Shown: positions 13,001 to 25,019, numbered from the stretch's first letter. The stretch is DNA of 64,000 bases from Varroa destructor (GCF_002443255.2 NW_019211455.1:28408239-28472238), one strand, 5' to 3'. Notes: a model not told the origin generated them from the sequence alone. Made by a program: numbers and translations.

Positions 13001-13379
13001 TGAGCACTGCTTTATGTACTCCCAAAAATCATTTTATTCAGGAGTGTATTGACTATGACATACCTTCACTTCTACATAGAGTAGCCATACGGCTGCGTAA
13101 TCTTACGCCGCCAAAAAAAATTTCCGCCCGGGAGATTTGTAGCTGATGTAGCTATGTATACAGTTAGGATATAAGATTTTTTGTATAAATATAAGTAAAA
13201 ATTTATAATTAGAAATACATAAACCTTACGGTACTAAGTCGTCCCTTTGCTTTCAGGTTGGTTGGGTCATGACGCGCATGCGTCAAATTTGGTTCGACAG
13301 CAGTTTTCTTCTAAACGAAGAGCAGTTACTATCTAAACTAGGCGAAATTCTCCAAGAAGTTCCTCCTAAGAGAAAATGA
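10073..13379 (+). CDS. TRNT1: CCA-adding tRNA nucleotidyltransferase, mitochondrial/nuclear
   Basis: Exons: 10073-10290, 10560-10806, 10950-11146, 11389-11695, 12023-12173, 12719-12873 and 13257-13379, phases all consistent, 465 residues. The enzyme adds CCA to tRNA 3' ends in the cytosol or nucleus and in mitochondria. Motif A is seen as GGAVRD (residues 80-85) followed by the catalytic pair D94 and D96 in HDLDFATTA. Motif B is [10 protein letters not shown] (168 on). Motif D is [12 protein letters not shown] (211-222). Similarity to human TRNT1 runs to the C-terminus. I chose ATG 10073 because the first 36 residues are rich in Leu, Ser and Arg without acids, like a mitochondrial presequence. 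An in-frame ATG lies at 10004, and Met47 (MKIS...) could start a cytosolic form, as alternative starts do in this family. Intron 2 begins with GC (GAG|GCAAGT) and ends with AG. Expression from the region shared with SF3B1 is inferred. Confidence 0.94.
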
Positions 13380-13432
13380 TGAGGTTTAGAATCTTGTAGA
13401 ATTTAAATATGTAATTTTTTAAACTCTGCAGG

Positions 13433-13438
13433 AATAAA
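13433..13438 (+). promoter_or_regulatory. Poly(A) signal of TRNT1
   Basis: AATAAA lies 54 bases after the TRNT1 stop codon and is followed by a T-rich segment (TTGTTTTGTTTAA). This is the usual arrangement for 3'-end cleavage. Confidence 0.65.
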
Positions 13439-16417
13439 GCCTTGTTTTGTTTAATTGACATATATATAAATATGATCAAAGTATTTCTTTTATACCTATT
13501 GCGAGCACTAGGTATTGATTGGGGTAATACCTGCATTTCAGCGTTTCATACTGCACATCAAATCATTCTCACATGACTTCCATGTTCTTCATATAGATCA
13601 TGTCGGCGCTTATTGATTCAATAGTGATTCATTTTTGCCTCAGTTGCTTAAACTTCGTCGGCAACATTGCTTGAGGTTCATTCCACTCGTAATTTCTTTG
13701 GCTTATTGTTTAAGACATAAGCATCCAAATAAACAGCTCCAACATTTCATACGGCATCCAGATGCGTTATTAGGTTGTTGAAGTCGCTAATAATAGTAAG
13801 TGTAGCCTTTAAAGAGGTAGTTTTAGTTGCATATGTGCAAAGTGTCTCTTAGGGATTTCGCTATAGCTCGAAGCGAATATAATAGCACTTGTTGTTCCTA
13901 GTCAATCGTTTAATGATTACAGAAAAATCAATACTTATTTTGTACTAGTTCCACTAGTGACTGTATACATTTTCATTACAGGAGTATGAATAGCGCTAGC
14001 AAAATAGATCAAATTCAATAACCATGTATTATATTACCCAGAAACTTTTGTTTTCTGTCTTTTAAATGTTTACCTTTATTAAATGTTTATCGAGCTGGCT
14101 GAAACAACTGGTTTTCAAGAAAATAGCAATATATTCAAATTGGATTTGTTTTCAGATAAGCTATAATAATCAACAGTAAAAACTTGGCGAAGGGGTTTGT
14201 TGCATTCAATATATAAGCATGCTTGTATAAATGTAGGTCTTAATGAAAATGAAATTACCTAACTTAGCTTAACTCTGGTCTGATAATATGATTATCGCTC
14301 TTACCCTGTTTTGAGCTTTTAAAATTAGTTTTTTACGAGTTTAGTGCTAAGCATGGTTCCATATGGTGTATATAGCTATTATCTACATGCAAAATTTCAG
14401 CCTTATTTGTACACGAAAGTAATATTACGTATTTGCTTTCAATGTTTATGCAATTTTGTTCCTCAGCAATGCCGGTTTGTACTTATCTATAAGTTAATAA
14501 GTTAGGATTTTAGTCAAGGAAAATTACGTCTAAACTGAAATGTGATAATTTCACCACTTAAGCATTTCCGACACTTACCTAGATCTGCATATTGATAAAT
14601 ATCTAAAAGAAAGAGACGCTCGGTCTGTGGGATCACCTTATTTGCATTATATTTTGATAACATAACTTATTAACATTTTAAGATACAAAATTGCTTTTTA
14701 CCAGCGTTATCTTCCTCGTTTTCATTCAGCGTCTTAAATCATCGACATCACCGGTCGTTTCTTTATTCCCTGCCCCCGATCTTCCCACCCCCCATCTTGC
14801 CAGTATTATACTATCTATATATATTTATATATATGTATATATCTATTTATGCCATAGCAAGCAGCTGTCCACGGGAAGTCTGCCTCGAAGAGTTAGTCCT
14901 CCGACAATTTTGAAGAAAAGACGTCGCCACTGTTGCTTTTCGCGTTTCGCCCTTACTCGCGTTTTTCTCAGTCACATCTTCTCTGCCCTTGCCGCCATCA
15001 TTTTATCATTGATTTTCTTAAATCATTCGTCTTAATCTGTTAATTAGCTCTAGTTATAATGATAATAGTAATAATAATAATAGTAGTCATTGTACAGTAA
15101 TAATTACCACTCTTACACTTCAGTAATTATATGTCATCACCTCCGTTTACTGTACAAAGTCACCACAACTTCGTTTTCTCGCGTTGGTTCACTGTAACGT
15201 TCACGAATATCGTTAACGATTCACAATTTCGGCTTCTTATAATTATTATTACTATTTTAAAGAATTATATTAATATGAATACACTTCTCAGATGACAAAC
15301 TGCATCTGCAGCCGAGTTATATGGTGGTGTATTTTTGTTGAGCGCGAGTTCATTTTTCCAAATCAATAGTTGTACCGCTGTAACCTATATCCCACACCAA
15401 AAAATTGCAGCTGCAGGTGATTTTTACCAAATGGCTGTAAATCCAACTTTATAAAGTTGCCATTAATGTGTTTTGTTTATTTCTTCGCCTCTTCGTTTCC
15501 TTTACTTTTTTTCGATACTATCAACGTTTAACTGTACATAGCAGGGACTTTTTCTAGTTTTGAGTTTATTCTCTATTACTATTGTTGCTGCTGTCATTAA
15601 CCTTTCGCATACTTTATCCCATCTCGCGTATGGATAGCAGCGCTTAGATGATAAGACATCCCATTACGCAGTTAACCAGGAGTGCCCTTGATTTACTGTT
15701 TTGTGGGGTAGTGGTAGCAAGTGTGGTGACACTATATGCTTTTGTTTTTACATCATTATGTGTAGAGTAATATCGATTCCCAAGTGTAGGGAAAAAGCCG
15801 CAGTCCTGCCGAGTTAAACGTTACTGTATTCAGTGTATTTGGCTAGAATTGGGAGCTTGGTGTCTTCCGACTGACGATGGCATTAGGATTGTGGCTTCTA
15901 CTCGTTGCTCGACAGAACACCCCACCTAGCGTGCCGGGGGTTAGATAGGCTTTCGGCAGAATGAACTGAGGAGTCCGATTGAAACGTTTCGGCAATAGAT
16001 CCAATTGCTTCGACTTAAATCTATTTCTCCCTCTTGTCGAATTCTCTGCGTCTTCAGTTGTTGCCGCCGCCTGGCGTTGTGCCTGTCGGCCTTATTTTAT
16101 GTCTGTACGTCCGCCGTTGAAACTGCATGGCTTATCAGAGCGATCAGCAAAGCGTATTAATGCAAGCACGTATGCGACACCGGTGACAGCTGATTGCTGT
16201 TGCACTAAACGCTAAACAAAAGAGCGCGAGAGCATTTACCAGCCCATCGTTTGTTGACTGACATGATACTCGGCACCCATCAGTTGGCAGAACGCGAGAG
16301 GCGAACGATTATTCTACTCCCTGGTGATCTCATCTCTGCTTTCGAAATTAACTGGGTGGCAAATGGTTAGACGGTTTCAAGTTTGTTAGCCTAACCGGAA
16401 CTGCGTACGCTTTCACG
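13439..16417. other. Intergenic, between the converging ends of TRNT1 and importin alpha
   Basis: This is about 3 kb of AT-rich sequence with no recognisable gene. An imperfect TA-rich run lies at 14810 to 14850, and ATA/ATT triplet runs at 15058 to 15088 and 15240 to 15255. The part next to importin alpha is probably its 3' untranslated region. The nearest AATAAA on the minus strand is at 15565 to 15570, about 850 bases past the stop codon. The open frame at 14691 to 15035 has low-complexity, non-protein-like composition, and I do not call it. Confidence 0.5.
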
Positions 16418-18013
16418 CTAGAATTTGAATCCGGTGGCGTGCAGCCCGCCGGAAGGATCAAACTGGAAGGCCTGAGAACCTCCTTCGGGCAACAAGCGAG
16501 GATCCTCATCATTTTCCTCGGAAAAATGCTGATCGATCACGTCGTATGCCAATTTGTAGATTTCTTCGTTTTCCGAGTTTTGAAGAGCTTCAATCCGATC
16601 TAAGCCGCCGCATTCCTCGATCTGTCGGGCAACACCCAGATCATTCGTGGACTGTTGTGCCATTTTGAGTAGGTTGTTAAGCGCGTCGAGACAAACCTGC
16701 AACACTTGCTGGTCATGCGCCATTAGAAGAGTACACAACGGATTTACAACATTCTGCTGTACAAGATATTCCATTTGCTCTCGGGTGCCAGAGATTGTCA
16801 GATTCGACACTGCCCAGGCGGCTTCTTTCTGCGTTTGAAAATCGCCATTGGACAGATGATGTATGATCAATGGCACGAGGTTAGCATCGATGACCTGTTG
16901 TACCTGTTGTTGGTTGCCGGCAGTGATATTCGACAAAAACCAGACGGCCTCTTTCTTGATCTTATCTTTTGGATGCTGAAGCAACGAAACAAAATGGTGC
17001 AGCGCGCCATGGTTGAGCACAATTTGAGTCTGTTCATCGGTGCCAGTTGTTATATTGCCAACGGCGCGAAGTGCAGCTGTCTGCACCTTCACCTCGGCAT
17101 GTGACAACAACGGTACAAGTGCAGCAACGACTCCAGTATCAATCACCATCTGAATCTGATCGTTACCGCCATCGGTGAGGTATGATAGTGCCCAGACCGT
17201 GTCTACCAGAACCGATGCATCGGCATGGTGTACTAATATTCCCAAGACGGGTAGCAGCTCACGGACTGTAGACGTCGGCGGCGGCGGATCCTTATTCCGG
17301 CAAAGGTTCACGAGTACCCATGTTACGTTGCGTAAAAATGACAGTGGCACATCGGGTGTGACGAATGCGAGCAATGGTGGCACAGCACCGAGATTAATAA
17401 CTAAATCACGCAGTTCCGGCCCATCGCCAATAATGTTGCCCAGCGCCCAGACCGATTGCTCACAGACATTCTGTTGGGGTGATTGCAATAGCTCGAGAAA
17501 CAATGGCACTGCGCCGGCCGAAACGACAGCCCGCGTTTGGTGTGAGCTGCCTGAAGCGATATTGGTTAGCGCCCATGCGGCCTCGAATTGTAGTCCAGGC
17601 TGGTCGTGCTTCCGGAGACAGTCAACGAGTGCGGGCAGAATGCCGGCATAAATGAGGTCGTCTATGGGTGGATTTCGATCGGACGAGAGCAGTTTCCGCG
17701 CAGCTTGAACAGCCGGCAATTGTACAGCGGGGTCGGGATTTCGCGCAGCAGCGACGATATTCTCGAGACGCGTTTCCGCATCGTCCTCCCGACAGGACAG
17801 TTCGCCCTCAGTGTCGCCGTCGCTTTCCGAACTTAAATCAACCTCACCTTCCGAAGCAGCGGCAGCCAGAGGAACGTTACGTTTCTTCAGTAGCGACTCT
17901 TCACGCTTATTTTTGCGCAGTTCGACGGTCTGCTCATTTCGCCGCCTGCGCATCTCATCATTGTCCTTGCCTCTATTCTTGTAGCTTACGATACGATTGC
18001 GGGCCGCGTCCAT
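16418..18013 (-). CDS. KPNA4: Importin subunit alpha, KPNA3/KPNA4 class, intronless CDS
   Basis: This is a single open frame of 531 residues with no intron (human KPNA4 has 521). Importin alpha carries proteins with classical nuclear localisation signals into the nucleus as adaptor to importin beta. Residues about 5 to 48 form the importin-beta-binding domain, with the basic clusters [19 protein letters not shown] and LLKKRNV. An acidic Ser/Glu/Asp linker follows (about 52 to 80). About ten armadillo repeats come next, with the Trp-Asn ladder that binds signals (WALTNI, WALGNI, WVLVNL, WFLSNI, WAVSNL). The C-terminus GFKF matches the GFQF ending of this class. [26 protein letters not shown] wording places it with KPNA3/KPNA4 and fly Kap-alpha3, not the KPNA1 or KPNA2 groups. 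The start at 18013 has a strong context (G at -3 and +4). The frame stays open to 18184, but that extension has no homology. Missing introns may mean intron loss or an old retrocopy. Confidence 0.95.
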   Translation of the reverse strand: MDAARNRIVSYKNRGKDNDEMRRRRNEQTVELRKNKREESLLKKRNVPLAAAASEGEVDLSSESDGDTEGELSCREDDAETRLENIVAAARNPDPAVQLPAVQAARKLLSSDRNPPIDDLIYAGILPALVDCLRKHDQPGLQFEAAWALTNIASGSSHQTRAVVSAGAVPLFLELLQSPQQNVCEQSVWALGNIIGDGPELRDLVINLGAVPPLLAFVTPDVPLSFLRNVTWVLVNLCRNKDPPPPTSTVRELLPVLGILVHHADASVLVDTVWALSYLTDGGNDQIQMVIDTGVVAALVPLLSHAEVKVQTAALRAVGNITTGTDEQTQIVLNHGALHHFVSLLQHPKDKIKKEAVWFLSNITAGNQQQVQQVIDANLVPLIIHHLSNGDFQTQKEAAWAVSNLTISGTREQMEYLVQQNVVNPLCTLLMAHDQQVLQVCLDALNNLLKMAQQSTNDLGVARQIEECGGLDRIEALQNSENEEIYKLAYDVIDQHFSEENDEDPRLLPEGGSQAFQFDPSGGLHATGFKF

Positions 18014-19230
18014 AGCGGCTCTCGGGCAAGTGAGTCCTTCCTCGTTATCACAGTACACACACGGTAACCCACCGAGACACCGGTGAGTAAAAGATATTTT
18101 CAACACCTCAACTGCACTGCAGTAGCAGTAATAATTGTATGGGAGCAATCTCTGTTGCCGCACACCACAGTCAAATTCCTGCACTCTTGTATTATACCTT
18201 TAACAGTGGCAGCTCGCAATACAGGAAGAAAAAACACGGGTAGAGACTCTTTCGTTTGAGAAACAACTGCGAGTGTAACTCCAGCAGCAGCAGCAGCTAC
18301 GGCATTTACGGTAAATGAACACGACGAGAAGGAGACTGCTGGAGAATGGTGGTCAGTTACCACATGCAAAACAGCGGTGGCTGTATATATTGGCATCGGC
18401 CGTGCGTTCAATGGTAGCAACGGTGGCCGTGGACGGGCACGAGACAGCAAATAGCATCGGCCGCAATGGCAGCACTAATATACAATCAGTAATCAGAAAA
18501 TCGGAGCAGCAGATGTTGTAGAAGTAGCTGTTGTTATGGTAATCGTTGTATGAGTAACAAGAGCCGTGCTGTTGTTAGTAATGTTAACTGTAATATTCGT
18601 GCGCTTTCTCCAGTAGTCGTAATCGGGTTGATAGCATTCTTCTTACTCTAGCGCAAGTACACAGAATCGCTGAGTTACTCCCTGTGTCATTGAATCGTGG
18701 ATCTTGTTATACTCTTAGTGGCAAGCTGGTACGCTGTGGCACTGTTCTGCGATGCTGTGGTGGTAGATGGTAAACGACGATACAACGGTAAAACTCACTG
18801 CTCTGCTGATCGCCACGAGAACAGATATTCGATAGTACTAGTTGTAGAACTACGGGCACCGACGACTTGCACGCCGTTCGCCGAAATTCAACTGACTGCC
18901 CCACGGTCTCCCTTCTACGACTCTGTCGCTTCTATCTCGGACTTGCAGCGCTGTTAGCGCCGCTGCTAGTGCTGGCAAAACCACGCGAGACACTGGACGA
19001 CAACGAGGGCAACGTTGGCTTGCTGACGACGGAAACACGGCGCGCGACAAAGATACTAATTCGAGTCACCGCTACTACCACAACTACTACTGCTGTTGTT
19101 GTTGCTGATACCACTAGAAACAACGGGCAGCACGACACGGCCGAACAGCGGTGCACCCCGGCCGTCCCCGTAGCACGACAAGACGACGAGCACTAAGGAG
19201 ATCACAGCGGCAGTTGTAGCGAACGAATAT

Positions 19231-19275
19231 ACTCTCTCTCTCTCTCGTTCGTTCGTTCCTTCCTTCCTTCGTTCC
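19231..19275. repeat. Compound (CT)n(CGTT)n(CCTT)n microsatellite
   Basis: About 45 bases change from CT dinucleotides to CGTT and then CCTT tetranucleotides. The array sits in the GC-rich zone upstream of importin alpha. Confidence 0.85.
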
Positions 19276-21169
19276 GTGTTGTATGTTCTGTCAGCGAGCT
19301 GGCCTGGCCATTTGCTACTTCTCCTGCTACTGCTGCTGCTGCTGCCTAACAGCTAGGAGCAACGACCGAACGAGAGCCAACCTTAACTAGAGCTGGTCAG
19401 TCAATCAGTCAGCCAGCCAGTCAGCATCAGTCCTCTGCAGTAGTCGTAGTTCGTCGTAATAACGCATAAGTGTACTGGTATGGGGTAGCACACACGCACT
19501 TGGTCAAACGGACGACACCGACAAGCCAAGCAGAGGCAGCAGTCAACTGAGAGTGAGTATACACACTGGCGCAGACTACAGACTCAAGTCATTAGACTAC
19601 CATTACAACCAAAACACACCAGACGGCGGCCAGATGGCGGTGCCGACGACAGTTGTCGACAGAGAATGAACGATCACGCCGCTACCATTGACATGAGCAG
19701 CAGTAACGGCGGCAGCAGCAGAAGCAGTGGAGGCATGAGGCCAGACGAGAAACAGCATTGAGTAGGACTACGGAAGAACTTAGCGTACGAAATAGTAGCA
19801 CATTTAGTTTGCGTTGTGCTCCGGTACACTGATTGTTAACTGCTGATCGTACAGACACTAACACCAGCGACTATCGTGAAGCGCAACCTGTTTGTTTGGT
19901 AAGATAACGTGGTAGGAGAAAACCAAGGTGTTGGAATAAGACCATAACAACCGAAAACTAACGCCAACACACCACCCGAAGCGGACTGAGCTACATAATA
20001 AGTAGTTCAATACAAGGAAACGCACAGACAGCTTAGCAGATCAAATAAGCTTTGTGTCAGGACACATTAAACGGAGGGGGCAATATCATGAGAGGGCTTT
20101 TTGGTGAGGTCTAGATAACAAGGAGATCAGGAGGCACACAAAAAGAAATGAATAAATATCTGTAGATGCCACTGGAACCGCTGTCTATCACTTTTCTGCT
20201 TTCCTGTTAAGGTAATTCGAGATAAACATTTTCGCCTGTGTTTTCAGTAAAGATTGAAATCGTGTATTTGCAATTAATAAAATCAAAAATATTCCAATAG
20301 CTGCGGCTGCTACAGCAAAAGAAAACTGCGATAATAGTCGTCAATACCAAAACACACGTACGGTATCGGCCGGATCAGAATCAACACCGCGCAACTTTCA
20401 CTGATAACGCAGAACGATTTCTGCTGCGCTACTCGGTCTACGTTTAGCGTTAACCGGTTCAGGGACAGAATTTAGCTGGCAGCGGGAATGAGCACCAGAC
20501 AGCATGTGGATTGAATATAGCGCACATTTGTTGATGGGGCGGAATCATGAAGCTTGCTGTGATGTCAGCTAATGATTCATTTATAAAGTGCGCCCACGCG
20601 ACAAATGGCAATTCGTGGATAGAGATAGCTCGAATCGGTATTTTTCGCCAAAATGTAGGATGTTTTTACACGATACACGACACAATACACGAGCGGCTTA
20701 AAAACCACCGTCAACAGCTATGCGCCCATCAAAAGGCGGCAAATTCAAAAGCGACGGACAGATGATCGTAGACGCTCATAATAAATAGTTGCAATGTGAA
20801 CTTATTGGCATGATCGTTCAAGAACACTAAGGTTTAACAAACCAAAATAAAAGCTTGCTTGGTGCATCCATTGAACGACACGGACTGAACAGTTTCGTAC
20901 GTATGAAGTACCACGAGTTTGCCAATTAAAACCAGTTGTTGATCTATTAACCCTATTTAATTACATTTTTTTTATGGCAATGAGGACCTGCAGATTCCAT
21001 TCTGTCGTTGTTCAGGTTTACATATGTTTAATAACTGATCATTTTACGACTTGCAGACTAAATCAGCTTTAAAACGGTTTTGTACAATCTACACTGTATA
21101 ACTGTATAATATAATAATAATAATAATGATGTGTAATAATATAATAATAATGTGTATAATGTACACTGT

Positions 21170-21225
21170 AATGTTTGTCATAGAGTCATAGGAATATACA
21201 TTCCTATGACTCTATGACAAACATT
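21170..21225. repeat. Perfect inverted repeat, 26-bp arms, 4-nt loop
   Basis: Bases 21170-21195 are exactly the reverse complement of 21200-21225, with ATAC between them. The arms are mixed in sequence (for example TGTCATAGAGTCATAGG), so this is not simple-repeat symmetry. A TAA-rich tract lies immediately upstream. The nearest gene is DCPS, which starts 880 bases downstream. Confidence 0.95.
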
Positions 21226-22106
21226 GGAGGCGCATATTGAGAATAAAATAAAACAACGACGTATAATCGCCTAACGACGACTGTCAGTAAAAATACTCAA
21301 AATGTACATTTTGTTCAACGTTCAACCAACGAAGAAGTCGCTACGCGTTCGTGAAAAACAAATTCTCTTTGAGTATCCTTTTTAAAGAGCCCTCAAAGGT
21401 TGTTAGCAAGAATTCAATTTGGATTTAGCCTGAAAAATTCGTACATTGCCTCAACATCAAATTATAACATCCTTGTAGCTCGTTTAGCGGTTCTAGAAGA
21501 TGACCAAGGTTGAAACGCACAAATTAATTGTGTGGTAACTTATCTTAGAATGCCAAAAAAAACGATTGAGAAAAGCTTCCACTAAAACATGACCTGTGTA
21601 AGCTCTTGGCGTAATGTCTACTGAATTATATTGATCGGTAAATACATATTAACACACATATAGCTAGCCGTACACGGTGTAGTTGAATTGCGCAAATCTC
21701 ATATCCTTAATTCTCAGGCTATCTAAATGGAGATGATTCATTGTGCATAGGGAGTACATATAGGCGTCCAATTGGTGTACATGTAACATCAAAGATAACA
21801 CACAAAACAATTTTTATACTTTACCGTACAAAGGAAAGGAACCTTAATAAAAAAAAATCATACAAAGACGTATATCAAATTGAAGGAGCATAGTTGGATA
21901 TCTGTCTCTTGAAAGGCATAAATATACAGACGGATCACGTGTAAATGTTACGTTTGCGTTACACGCAAGTAATAATGCTGATTATATTTCCAAGGGCTTC
22001 GGCGTAGAAGAAAGTCGTGCTTGTAACTGTAGTGTTAAATTTCATATCTTAAATCACAAGGTTTTTTTTGAACTAATTCTAGACGTTAGTAGCTTCCACG
22101 GACAGT

Positions 22107-24806
22107 ATGGCTTCCGGCGATGTTAAAGCACAGAAACCTTGTGATTTCGGAAAATTTCAATTCAAACGTATTCTCAACGATAACCCACAATCGAAGGTAT
22201 GTAAGGCCAATTTAAACATTATTAAGGCATTATATATTATATATTAAAATTATGAGATAGCGTAAGGTTTTGCTGTATGGCGCCTTTTTATCCTAGAAAA
22301 CCGCCGGGCACTAGCTTTTCATTATCCGAAGACGTAACGACAAGTTTGGCCAAAAAAAGCCATTTTAGTGGCACAGCTTTGGTCATATAAACTATTCATC
22401 GGTAATAGCGCAGTGGTAAGGTAAATTTCCAAACGCGCCAGGTGGTACAGGTTCGAAGCCGAGAGTAGACAGACTTCGTTTCGCTATGGGACGAACCAAC
22501 TGAAGCAATGCTATTTCTAATATTTGTCCGTTTATTTCGATTCCAGATCAGCTTTGTTGAAGGCAAGTTTGAAGGGAATGAGGATGCGGCTGTGGTGATT
22601 TTGGAGAAGACACCGTTTTCCGAAGAGATGTGCACCAAAATCCTTAAGACACAGGAAGGTCCTGAGAAGGACGCAATCCCTGAAGAGATTTTTCGGAATG
22701 ACATTTACTCTGGGTACCTGTTACGACCAGAGAGATCTCTCAATGGTACAATGTCTGACGGCTGAAATAAGCTTCTTTTTTTATTTTCTTCCAATAACTT
22801 TGAACTGTTGCTTTTGAATATTATTGAAAGAACGACATTCAGATAAAATTCATGCTTTGCATTCTTTCAAAATGAAGTCGTATATGTCATTAACATTCTT
22901 CATGAAGTTACATTGAAATTTCTATTGTAGAAATTAAGGTTACCGTGATATACCCGGCAACAGAGAAGCATATTGAAAAGTACAGCCGGCAAGAGTTGTT
23001 GTTGGTGACAGAGACTGCCCAACTTTACAAGGAGCGCGTGGAGCCCTACCTCAAAGATAATTGTTTTTCGGTGCAGTGGGTTTACAACATTCTTGAGCAT
23101 AAAGCTGAACAAGAGAGTGTCTTGTACGAGGATTTCTCTGAACAGGTAAGCTAATCCTGGATTGCCAGATGGTCCAGCAAAATGCTCATTCAAGCTATTT
23201 ACATTAATCAGTTCTATATGATGACACACCGCAATCGGTGTGCACGCGTGTGTGGCTCATTGAAATATTTCAGTTAATCATTACAGTAAACTTGAGACAG
23301 AGATGGTTCTTCAAAGTTGGCTTGCAATTGTTTAAAAAAAATCCTTCCGAATAATAGTTGTCAACCAATTTTTCGACCTCCTTTACTCTACTGCAGATGA
23401 GAATTTTTTTCCATATCTATTGTGTGAAATTTATAAGCTATCTTGTCTGCATATACATTATTACCTAACACATGTTTTGCAGGTTGGTTTTATGTTGATT
23501 AGAGATATGAAGTGGGATATGAAGCAAAACGAAGATTTGCACTGTCTCATAATGGTTCATGACAGGAAGCTGCGGTCTCTCAGAGATCTCCGTGCCCGGC
23601 ATTTGCCAATGCTGAGAAACATACGTAGTAAAGTGTTTATCTACACGAAAGAAAAGTTTGACATGGGTGAAGACAAGCTAATGCTATACTTTCACTACCA
23701 GCCTTCGTACTATCACATGCACATACACGTCGTGGCCATAACGGTTGAGAATCCACCTGGTACGTACGTAAACAATGCTAAGTTGACTGCCTAAAAGTCG
23801 CTCTAAACTTACTTTTTTTTTTGATAGAATTAAAACCTCTTAGCACCAGTATCCAAGGAAATAAGTAGTAGTATCTACGACGAGGTCAGCAGTAACAGAT
23901 TCGATTTCCTTCCATTATGCAATTTACGGAATGTGACATCTGGATGTAGAAATATTGCCAGCATAAAATTGTCAGAATGCGCCTTAAATGCGATAGATTT
24001 GCACGTGTTATTAAAAGGGTTCCGCATCGGGAAGAAGAACAAATGTTGTTTCCTGTACTTTTTGAAACTGATGGAAGGTGTGTTTCCATTTCGTAAGCAT
24101 TTTATAATATCTACTGACGATTGCAGTGACAGAGAAGGAGCAAATTTTGTTTAAATTTTTTGTTTTTGTGCATTTTGGACTGAAGTGCAGTGCTTCCTGG
24201 GGTGTTAACGTTTTGCCTAAGCATTGCTTGCAGCGCAATTTGCTTCGTCTGCTCTAGCTAGCAAACATAGTTTGTTATGTTGTTTTCCTATGGATCGTTA
24301 ATAATAAATCGATACAAAATGGGAGGGCTGACGATATGTGGTCTTATTATCTAGTATTCAATATTATCTAGTTGTTCAGTTCGCCGCTGTTATGTGGAAC
24401 TAACGATAAATTTATGCATACCAAAATAACGAGAAGTGACGATAGTCTAGCAGAATTCATGCTGAAGCTGAAACTGACGAATAAAATAGACTACGGCTTC
24501 TGATAGATTCTTCTATACACAACTATTAGAAATATTATTTCCAGCTTGGTCACACTACCGAAAACTCGTGCCCTCGATTTTGTTTTTACTTTACCGCCCA
24601 TACCGATCGTTTCAGGTGGGGGCTGTCACCGAGGACACCTTCTAGATGTGGTCATTTCGAATCTGGAAATCTGCGACAATTACTATGAAAGAGCCACTCT
24701 TTGCTACACCCTTAAGAAGAACAGCCCTCTGGCAAAAATTATTTTCAAACAGCCAGAGGGTGACATTGACAATAAGAAAGAAATCAATGACGCCAACACA
24801 TTGTGA
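22107..24806 (+). CDS. DCPS: Scavenger mRNA-decapping enzyme DcpS, HIT family
   Basis: Exons: 22107-22196, 22547-22745, 22931-23145, 23483-23759 and 24616-24806, phases consistent, 323 residues (human 337). DcpS hydrolyses the m7GpppN cap left after 3'-to-5' mRNA decay, in cytosol and nucleus. The N-terminal domain has DAAVVILEKTPF and the conserved IYPATEKH segment. The cap-stacking Trp sits in WVYNILEHKAE at W146 (human W175). The HIT triad HMHIH at H246, H248 and H250 contains the catalytic His (H248; human H277). The C-terminus HLLDVVISNLE aligns with the human HLLAEVIENLE. The start ATG has the usual short lead (CAGTATGG), and the N-terminus is shorter than in human, lacking most of the basic leader. 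Intron 2 uses an unusual G|GTACAA donor. Intron 1 contains a tRNA-like insertion. Confidence 0.95.
22399..22475 (+). mobile_element. tRNA-derived SINE or decayed tRNA in DCPS intron 1
   Basis: TAGCGCAGTGG at 22406-22416 matches the RNA polymerase III box A consensus (TRGYNNARNNG) exactly. GGTTCGAAGCC at 22450-22460 matches box B (GGTTCRANNC). They are 33 bases apart, as in a tRNA gene. The T-stem does not pair outside its inner two base pairs and no acceptor stem forms, so this is not a working tRNA. A SINE head or tRNA pseudogene is the best reading. It has the same orientation as DCPS. Confidence 0.55.
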
Positions 24807-25013
24807 TGGTATTCCAACAAATCTAGTTAGCGGGGATAGAAAGAACCGCTAGTCAAACATTGGAAATTTTTTCTTTGTTTTGAAACAGCGCGTAGTTTGT
24901 ACATACTTCTGTAAACATAAAGATATCTCAATTTTGGAAAAAATTGTACGTGATGAAAACGTATGTGTTATGACTCACAGAATTAAAAAGTGTATTGATT
25001 TTCATTGGGTCTA

Positions 25014-25019
25014 AATAAA
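25014..25019 (+). promoter_or_regulatory. Poly(A) signal of DCPS
   Basis: AATAAA lies 207 bases after the DCPS stop codon, followed by the T-rich GTTCTTTTTG. It is the best candidate for the DCPS 3' end. Confidence 0.6.

Larger units (their letters stand above)
18014..22106. promoter_or_regulatory. Intergenic 4.1 kb, promoters of importin alpha and DCPS
   Basis: From about 18014 to 20100 the sequence is unusually GC-rich for this window. It is full of CAG/CTG triplets and short cryptic repeats such as GTCAGTCAATCAGTCAGCC near 19397. This resembles a promoter plus long 5' leader for importin alpha, transcribed leftwards. Several open frames cross it on both strands, but their composition is repeat-driven and none resembles a protein. 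From 20100 to 22106 it becomes AT-rich, with a TAA-rich run at 21108 to 21160 and a perfect hairpin at 21170. No TATA box is clear. Confidence 0.45.

Noticed and set aside
14691..15035. 114-codon frame with a hydrophobic, Ile/Tyr-rich middle
   Set aside because: The middle is a translated TATATA-like repeat; the rest resembles no protein. Judged chance.
17175..17651. 158-codon plus-strand frame opposite importin alpha
   Set aside because: It is an antisense shadow of the importin alpha coding exon; Ser/Thr-rich translation with no family resemblance.
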